Made by a program: the position numbers and the translations under genes
NCBI GenBank assembly: GCA_048493715.1
Contig: JBGDCZ010000010.1
Span: 9,774 to 73,773, forward strand
DNA length: 64,000 nucleotides
Source: Arsenophonus sp048493715
GTDB lineage: Bacteria > Pseudomonadota > Gammaproteobacteria > Enterobacterales > Enterobacteriaceae
Direction: 5' to 3'
The notes under the pieces: model-generated
Told to the model about the DNA's origin: nothing
Databases searched by the model: none
Seen by the model: the letters and a program-made list of their open reading frames with translations, nothing else
Shown here: positions 58,070 through 64,000 of the stretch, piece by piece
Position numbering within the stretch: position 1 is the stretch's first letter
Layout of the letters: every line of letters begins with the position of its first letter

Positions 58070-58752
58070 TTATTGAATTTCAACCGGATCAACATGGATC
58101 ATAACATTTAAGATCACTGGATTTTCGAGTAATTTTTTTCGCGCCAAGACAGCAATTTGATGGCCTTGTTCTACCGTTAACAAGCCATTAACTTCCAGAT
58201 GAACATCTACCAAAAAATAATCACCAGATTTACACGTCTTAAGATCATAAATATCAATCACGCCTTCCATCGCCAATAGTTGTTTACAAATAGCGGCTAG
58301 TGTCTGTTCATCAGCACCTTTACTAGCAGTGATAAGAACACAACAACCAGGGCAATCATATGCACTTCGGCTATTGCAGCCTGATTTAACATTTTTTCAA
58401 TTGCTTTCCATACCATTCCACCACCAACCACTAACAAAATAGTTCCCAATATAAAGAGGCGCCATTTTCATATCGAAAATGGCCGTAAAGATGATCCACA
58501 TCAGGTTGCTTATGATTATGTTTATTAGCAATCAGTACCACAAAATCAGCAAATAAATCTGACAATGAGTGAAGACCATCAGCATCAGACCTTGAGAACG
58601 GGCAACAAGGCCAATAATAATTGGCCATATCGAGAGAAAAAATTGACAATAATACTGATAATCGTGCTCTTTTTAGCAGCTTTAAATTTTATTCGTTGCT
58701 CGTCAGAAGTAAAAAGGGAATGCGTCTCTTCGTGGTGTTTAGTCTGTGTCAT
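58070..58752 (-). pseudogene. CDF-family cation exporter, broken
   Basis: The ATG at 58750-58752 starts MTQTKHHEETHSLFTSDEQR and KAAKKSTIISIIVNFF, the first helix. A frameshift leads to DGLHSLSDLFADFVVLIANK and DVDHLYGHFRYENGASLYWE, the metal-binding DxxHxxxD and HPYGHRRFEN-type motifs. After another break the C-terminal domain appears (VIDIYDLKTCKSGDYFLVDV, NVMIHVDPVEIQ). The motifs fit the CzcD/YbdO-like branch rather than FieF. At least three lesions. Confidence 0.85.
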
Positions 58753-59165
58753 AATCAAATTCTAAGGTTAATTATTTTCAGCAAAATAAGGAAAAAATTA
58801 ATAATAAACCTTAAAGAAAAAATTGTTATTATTAATGCTAATTTTATTCAAAATTATATATATTATATCTAGCTTTCTATAAAATGGCATAAAAAATTAC
58901 TTTTGTCTTGATTTTTATAAATAGGAATTTCAACAAAGGATAATTGATAATTATTCGCTTATTTGTTTTGACCAATATTTTCTAATTCAATAGAAATAAT
59001 ATTTATTTTCAATTCGCTTAATTCATTTATAATAAAATCCTTATCTTAAATATGACTTATTTATATTGAGATAATTAGTCAACGAGACTACTAATAAAAA
59101 TATCACGACATCATTTTTGACTATTGCTACAATATAATTAGATAACAATATGATGCAAAGGTATC
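58753..59165. other. Intergenic, A+T-rich
   Basis: About 410 bp with no recognisable gene, between the CDF remnant and the uspF remnant. Only A+T-rich filler is seen. Confidence 0.5.
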
Positions 59166-59609
59166 ATGTATAATAAGATCTTAGTTCCTATCGACATTAT
59201 CGAAGATGAATTAAATCAAAAAGTGATTAACCATGTTGAAACACTTGCCTCATTTAACCAATCCAACTAAACAGAAATTCATTTCCTATCAGTGCTAACA
59301 AATTTAGAAATATTTTTGGGGATAGAAATCGCTGCCTTACCAGAGAGTCAACATGGTCGTGAAGAACGTAGCCGAGTTGCACTTGAACTACTAAAAGAGA
59401 TGGTCAAAAAAGTAAACCTTCCTCACGGAAAAACTATCTGCAAAATTGGTATTGGCCCAGTAAAAGATGAAATTTTAGATTATGCGACAGATATTGCACG
59501 CCGACTTAATTCTTATTGGCTCTTATAGCCCTCCACCAGCCACCTGCTAGGATCAACCTCAGCTAGCATTGTTCGTCATGCGCAAATGACAGTTTTGGGC
59601 ACACGTTAA
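59166..59609 (+). pseudogene. uspF: Universal stress protein F-like, broken
   Basis: It starts MYNKILVPIDIIEDELNQKV and INHVETLASFNQSN, then a TAA where the family has an acidic residue, followed in frame by TEIHFLSV. The middle (LELLKEMVKKVNLPHGKTIC) is readable, a shift near 59520 gives a stop, and the ATP-binding tail LLGSTSASIVRHAQMTVLG is in another frame. This matches UspF ([21 protein letters not shown]). Confidence 0.88.
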
Positions 59610-59661
59610 AATTAAACCAATATTATTATAGCCATCTGACTAAGATGGCTTATTGATTAAA

Positions 59662-60152
59662 TTAAATGGTTATTTGATCACTATACATACTGTCAAGTTT
59701 TTCCGGTGTTGACCACACACGATATTTGACTACCATATCCTTAGGAACATATACCACTATTGGTAACCTGCTATTATAATGGACTATATTGTCAGCACCG
59801 AGATGAGGGGTAATAAACTGCTGTGTTTTCTTTTTATCGGGGCAAGCCATTAGTGTTGCCGCAGGACCAGATACTTTCTTTAATTCATAATAATCATAAC
59901 CCCACCCTTTAAAGCTGTTTTTTCTCAAAATCGCCACCAAACCAATGGTGATTCAATCAACAAGCATTGATTTACCGATCATAAGTTCTACCATATAATT
60001 ATTTTCATTGTCTTTTTTGGCTAGCTGAATAACATAACGATGCATATCTTTTGTAGCAGCGGGGTAAGGTGCTATTTTCGTCAAATTATCATTTGTCTTC
60101 GTATATGATATCGTTAGCATCATTGCAATAATGGAAAGGTATATTTATTCAT
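59662..60152 (-). pseudogene. eco: Ecotin, periplasmic serine protease inhibitor, broken
   Basis: The mature start KIAPYPAATKDMHRYVIQLA and VELMIGKSMLVD match E. coli ecotin. The Cys codon after VD has become a stop context through a one-base loss, NHHWFGGDFEKK lies in the next frame, and the rest returns to FKGWGYDYYELKKVSGPAAT (including LMACPDKKK and LPIVVYVPKDMVVKYRVW). The signal-peptide ATG (60150-60152) is also out of frame. At least three indels. Ecotin inhibits trypsin-like proteases, including host elastase. Confidence 0.9.
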
Positions 60153-60439
60153 TGCCACATCCTACCTTAGTAAATGGTTATAAAATTGATATTACGTATA
60201 ACTATAGCTGATAACAATAAGTTTGATATATACCTAAATCAAAGATATATTTTAGTATAACTAGCAGGCCAAAAAGTAAAAAATCGTAAAGAGCTAAGTA
60301 ACCATTTAACTGACAAATATTAATTAAAATCAAATAATTAAATGCAACATTTAACAATGTAAACTATTGTGATCACCATTTTTAAATCTTAATTTTTGTT
60401 ATACTTGGATTGACCTTAAATAATTTTGCAGGAGGTTAT

Positions 60440-60648
60440 ATGTTGCAGTACGAGCAGGAATTATTTTCTCATCTGAAACGTTTTCATCCACGCTTCCAAT
60501 CCCTATTAGAAAAACATCATCAACTTGATAAACAGATCACTGAATTAGAAGGCACCTAATGGTGCAGGCTATAATGATAAAGTCATTAAATTAAAAAAAG
60601 AAAAGCTTCATTATAAAAGATGAAATGCAGCAGATTAGGCTAAAATAA
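60440..60648 (+). pseudogene. ydcH: YdcH-like small protein (DUF465), broken
   Basis: After GGAGG it begins MLQYEQELFSHLKRFHPRFQ and SLLEKHHQLDKQITELEG, then stops. The next frame gives NGAGYNDKVIKLKKEKLHYK, and a third DEMQQIRLK before the stop at 60646-60648. The pattern is that of E. coli YdcH (GSDGRGYNAEVVRMKKQKLQLKDEM). Two frameshifts near short A runs. Confidence 0.85.
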
Positions 60649-61099
60649 TGTCATTTCACCTGCGTATGCAGGCGTATCACCACTAGTTAAACAGTAAATT
60701 ACCGATTTTTTTAACCATTGCTGCTGTTTGAGCCGATAAAGAATATGTTCCTGTAAGGGATGAGCTAACGGTAATGCTGGATGTAAAAAAATTATTACGA
60801 TCTTTTTCCATCGCTAATTTTTTCATTAAATTTTCTGACGGGCGATTAATTTTAGCGGTAAAAGCAACAACTTCCTGCATTTGTTGTTGCCGAAAAGCAA
60901 AATCTAATACTCTTTTTGCAGCTTCATAAGCCAATCCTTGGCGCCAAAACGGCTTAGCTAATCGCCAACCCATTTCAGTACATGGCATACAAGGCAAATT
61001 ATCAGCGGTAATATTTAGCCAGACAAAGCCAATAAATTGTTTCTGTGCTTGTAACTCTACCGCCCATAATCCCCAACATTGCTGCTGGATATATGCCAA
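60640..61099 (-). pseudogene. GNAT acetyltransferase (RimJ/RimL type), truncated and frameshifted
   Basis: Acetyl-CoA fold pieces: QKQFIGFVWLNITADNLPCM, then MGWRLAKPFWRQGLAYEAAK and ENLMKKLAMEKD. A slip in the T run after RNNF moves the tail (HPALPLAHPLQEHILYRLKQ) to another frame, which ends at 60640. The first beta-strand region of the family is missing at the start. The 3' end overlaps the ydcH remnant tail to tail. Confidence 0.8.
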
Positions 61100-61464
61100 T
61101 TATAGGATATTAACTCGTTCTGGTATTGATATAGTGATTAACACGACAGATAGGCAATTTATATGGAAATTAATAGCAGGCCAAGAAGTTATTAAAACTA
61201 ACGGTCACAAAATAAAAATCCGCTTTCCCTATTAGGATACAACATAAATCCCTATGCCTTATTTAACTTTGAATACTGTTAGCCCACTTACTATAAAATG
61301 ATACCCGCCAATCAAATATCAAGTTTACGCCAAAGATTTATAACATTCCGCTGGTTTTAGTTAAATCAGCTAAAATTTGATCTAACTTGCTATGCTTATT
61401 AATAAAAAAAGTTAAAATTATACTAATCAAGTCTTAATATTCTACTTCACACCGAGTTAACTCT

Positions 61465-62043
61465 ATGGCGAATAATAAACAAGATGAAAGCTACTATCGC
61501 GCATTAATGTCGCATCGTTATGTTAGCCGTCGAGGTTTACTGCGGGAATTATTCAGTAGTAAAACATTTACCCCTGACGTCAAGAATAAAAACATTGCTC
61601 GCCTGGCAGGGCGTCCACCACAAGCGATTAACGAGACTGATTTTCTACAACAATTTATTGGCTGTGACAAATGCCTGCAAGCTTGCCTCTATTGTCTTAT
61701 TTCAATTAATCATAATCTGGCTGAGATCAATATTGATTTTTGTTGCTGTACGACAGATAACTGTTAGCATGCACGCTAGTCTGTCCTACCGGCGCACTTA
61801 CATCAGCAAATAATAGTCGATACCGCACTTTGCCCGGATATTTCTCAAGCTTACTTTGGCCGCCATGATAACAGCTGCCGGTTATGTGTTTATGACTGCC
61901 CACAACAAGCGTTATCATTTACAGCGGAAAATAGCCCGATGATTAATGAAATAAAATGTGATGGTTATGGTCAATGCCAAATTGAGTGTATCCATGGGCT
62001 GCTCAGCTTAAAACCCGGTATACCACAATTGCTACCACTTTAA
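61465..62043 (+). pseudogene. napF: NapF-like ferredoxin, broken
   Basis: The N-terminus SRRGLLRELFSSKTFTPDVK is of the NapF type. The first Cys motif reads CDKCLQACLYC; the frame soon ends at 61767. Later pieces in other frames hold CRLCVYDCPQQALSF and CDGYGQCQIECIHG, the remaining cluster motifs with changed spacing, to the stop at 62041-62043. NapF serves periplasmic nitrate reductase; no other nap gene is visible here. Confidence 0.78.
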
Positions 62044-62092
62044 CTACACAATGTTCAAACTAGAATCATAGACTGTAGTATTACTATTTTTA

Positions 62093-62132
62093 TTGAAAGG
62101 TAAAATATATGCTTGAAAGGTAAAATATATGC
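62093..62132 (+). repeat. 20-bp perfect tandem duplication over a start site
   Basis: The unit TTGAAAGGTAAAATATATGC occurs twice head to tail (62093-62112 and 62113-62132). It contains the ribosome-binding AAAGG and the ATG. The first copy opens only a four-codon frame; the second opens the acetyltransferase remnant. Confidence 0.9.
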
Positions 62133-62398
62133 ATATTAAGTGGGCAACCAGCAGCAACTTTGCGCAAATAATGACGATTTGGGGAAATGCGGTACGCGCT
62201 ACCCACGATTTTCTGCCAGAAAAAATGATCACAACTTTACGACCGTTAATTTTACATAATTATTTACCCAATATTGATGTTTATAATCAATTGACGAGCA
62301 AAACAATATCACCGGTTTTATGGGGATTAAAGAAAATCGGTTAGAAATGCTATTTATCTCTTCCATGTTACGTGGTCAAGGCATTGGCAAAAATACCG
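62129..62398 (+). pseudogene. YjaB-like GNAT acetyltransferase, N-terminal half only
   Basis: ATSSNFAQIMTIWGNAVRAT and HDFLPEKM follow the YjaB pattern (AIWCRSVDATHDFL). A slip near 62300 changes frame before ITGFMGIKENRLEMLFISSM and LRGQGIGK, the acetyl-CoA loop. The gene then passes directly into ydiY sequence, so its C-terminal half is deleted. Confidence 0.72.
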
Positions 62399-62836
62399 TG
62401 CACCAATTATCTATTTAGTCAGGCTAGCTGGTTAACTGACAGATATAACGGCTTTGATTCTAAAGACGTATTTGCCGTCGGTTATGGTCGTCAAATATTT
62501 GATAGACCGATCCACTCACTAAAAATTGAAGCTGGCCCAAGTGTTAAATATGAACATTTTACCAGTGGCGGACACGAAATAACTAGATTAGGTTATATTG
62601 GTGGAAACTATGAATGGAAAATTTCTGACAATACTACATTTAGACAAGGCATTTCATTTTTTAGCCGACTGGGTGACGATTCTTCCGCTATCTCAGAAAC
62701 CGCCTTACAAGTCGCCATGACTGAACGCCTGTCACTCAATTTGATTTATAACCTTAACTGAAATGACAATCCTCCGCGCTCGGCAACAAAACGCATCAGC
62801 ACTAAAACATCTATCCAATTAGGTTATGCATTCTGA
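62399..62836 (+). pseudogene. YdiY-like DUF481 outer-membrane protein, C-terminal half
   Basis: NYLFSQASWLTDRYNGFDSK, VGYGRQIFDRPIHSLKIEAG and TEALQVAMTERLSL-type strands match the second half of E. coli YdiY (YLFGQASWLTDRYNG). A TGA at 62760 replaces the Trp of the family, and the final strand RISTKTSIQLGYAF follows in frame to the stop at 62834-62836, ending in the aromatic residue usual for beta-barrels. The N-terminal half with the signal peptide is absent. Confidence 0.8.
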
Positions 62837-62883
62837 TAGCTCGAATTAATACTATATTAATGTAAGCTTGTTTATTTTTATTA

Positions 62884-62919
62884 ATTAATAAAAATAAAAG
62901 AGACCTAATTGATAGGTCT
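62884..62919 (-). terminator. Rho-independent terminator after the SDR remnant
   Basis: On the minus strand AGACCTA-TCAAT-TAGGTCT is followed by CTTTTATTTTTATT. It lies about 14 bp after the SDR stop. Confidence 0.75.
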
Positions 62920-62932
62920 ACTAAAAATATAA

Positions 62933-63678
62933 TTAAAATTCTTGCCGGGTTGGGCGAAACAAAATTTTATTAATATCAACACCCTCCGGTTGCTTAACAG
63001 CAAAAATTACTGCTCGTGAATTACTGCTCGTGCATATGAATCTGCCAGAATTACATAATCGTTGTAAAAAGATCGCATTCTAGCTACAATATCTGGATAA
63101 GTAACACTATCAATCAATTCACTGATAATTGCACCTGGAGAAATCACAGTTGTTCTAGTATGATAAGGTATAACTTCTTGCCGCAAAACTTCCGATATCA
63201 TCCGTATCGCCGCTTTTGTTGCTGAATAAACAGCACAACCTGGCCTTACTTTATGTGCTGTTACTGACGATGTTTAATATATGTCCACTCATCTGTTTTT
63301 TCATATTAAGGAAACGACGCTGCTATACCATAAAGCACCCCTTTTAAATTAATATCGATCATCTCATTCCATTCACTAATATGACAATCTTCTAACAGTG
63401 ATGCGGCATAACACCTGCATTATTAACTATCACATCAATTCTGCTGTATAAAGCGATTGCCCTATCAACTAATGCCTGTACCTGTTCAGGTTTGGTAACA
63501 TCAGTGGCCACAACCGCTTCTTTATCAAGATTTAATTCTTCGGCTAATAATTGTAACTATCCAGACGCCGCGCGCCTAAAACCAGCCTGGCGCCATCTTT
63601 AGCCAAATAGCGAGCCAATCCTTCACCTAATCCACTACTAGCACCAACTTTATCTGCAATTCCTCGTGTCACAATCAT
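62933..63678 (-). pseudogene. Short-chain dehydrogenase/reductase, broken
   Basis: The ATG at 63676-63678 gives ADKVGASSGLGEGLARYLAK and DGARLVLGARRLD, the NAD(P) loop, then a stop by frameshift. Further pieces are VVATDVTKPEQVQALVDRAI, NNAGVMP, YSATKAAIRMISEVLRQE (the YxxxK site is VYSATKAAI), TTVISPGAIISELIDS and the tail EGVDINKILFRPTRQEF. Five or so lesions. Substrate unknown. Confidence 0.85.
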
Positions 63679-64000
63679 TATCCTTTATGTTATATACTAG
63701 TCATCAGGAAAGCAATTGATAGTTTTTTACTTAAGCTATCAAACAGCCAATGTTATTGTTACCAATATCACCATACTACACCTGAATATCACTTATCTGG
63801 TAGCGATAAACAGTACAGATAAAAATAATCAATATTCTCAATTTGTTATTGATCAATAACAGCATTTTGCCCATTTACAGTTAAGAAAATTTTGTCAGCA
63901 ATTCAATCTAGCTATAGATAAAAGATGGAATGAGATGAACGCATTCCCCCATTTGATTTTGGGCATAAAAAAGATGAAAGGTGAGGTATGGAGCCTAACA
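63679..64000. other. Window end, no gene recognised
   Basis: About 320 bp. A plus-strand frame near the end reads RWNEMNAFPHLILGIKKMKG after a stop, which may be part of a gene cut by the window edge; I cannot assign it. Confidence 0.35.

Noticed and set aside
1..64000. CRISPR arrays, insertion sequences or tRNA genes
   Set aside because: No regularly spaced repeats, transposase frames with terminal repeats, or cloverleaf with a T-arm were found apart from tmRNA.

Overview
The window is one A+T-rich stretch of a gammaproteobacterial chromosome. Most conserved genes align, from memory, with the Escherichia coli order around ndk, isc, glyA, purL, lepA, rpoE, grpE and ssrA. The many decaying genes among intact housekeeping genes, many nonsense changes of the C-to-T or G-to-A type, and single-base indels fit a host-associated enterobacterium, most likely an Arsenophonus/Providencia-type (Morganellaceae) insect symbiont. 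The genus is an inference, made without any search.

Layout. 1-10.3 kb: rlmN (partial), ndk, an sseB remnant, pepB, the isc locus, trmJ and suhB. The isc locus is the striking part. iscR, iscS and iscX are intact and two IscR-type sites precede iscR. iscU and iscA have internal deletions, and hscB, hscA and fdx are broken by stops and frameshifts. 10.4-15.3 kb: an unrecognised secreted gene, a broken hcaT-type transporter, glyA, and a broken hmp that still has an NsrR-type operator. 15.3-21.7 kb: glnB, nadE, and glrR-qseG-glrK with a GlmY-type small RNA, a sigma54-like promoter and upstream GlrR-type boxes. 21.9-50.2 kb is a well-kept core: purL, mltF, tadA, yfhL, acpS-pdxJ-recO-era-rnc-lepB-lepA, rseCBA-rpoE, nadB, srmB, ung, grpE, nadK, recN, bamE, rnfH-ratA, smpB and ssrA (tmRNA). 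Only two pseudogenes interrupt it, a phosphoethanolamine-transferase-like gene and grcA.

Downstream of ssrA (50.2-56.6 kb) lies a wrecked island. It holds a P4-type integrase remnant, a decayed SIR2-HerA antiphage defence pair, a small broken secreted gene and a damaged subtilase. From 56.8 kb to the end, only galE is intact. Remnants of a CDF cation exporter, uspF, ecotin, ydcH, two acetyltransferases, napF, ydiY and a short-chain dehydrogenase follow.

Together the intact genes cover translation and RNA quality control (lepA, tmRNA/SmpB, tadA, trmJ, rnc, era), envelope stress control (RpoE-RseABC, GlrKR-GlmY, BamE), NAD synthesis (nadB, nadE, nadK), one-carbon and purine supply (glyA, purL) and DNA repair (recN, recO, ung). 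Lost functions concern Fe-S assembly by ISC, NO detoxification, anaerobic or stress adaptation, transport, and phage defence. I found no protein system here that I believe is wholly undescribed. The best leads are the pattern of ISC loss, the GlmY regulatory locus, and the SIR2-HerA remnant.
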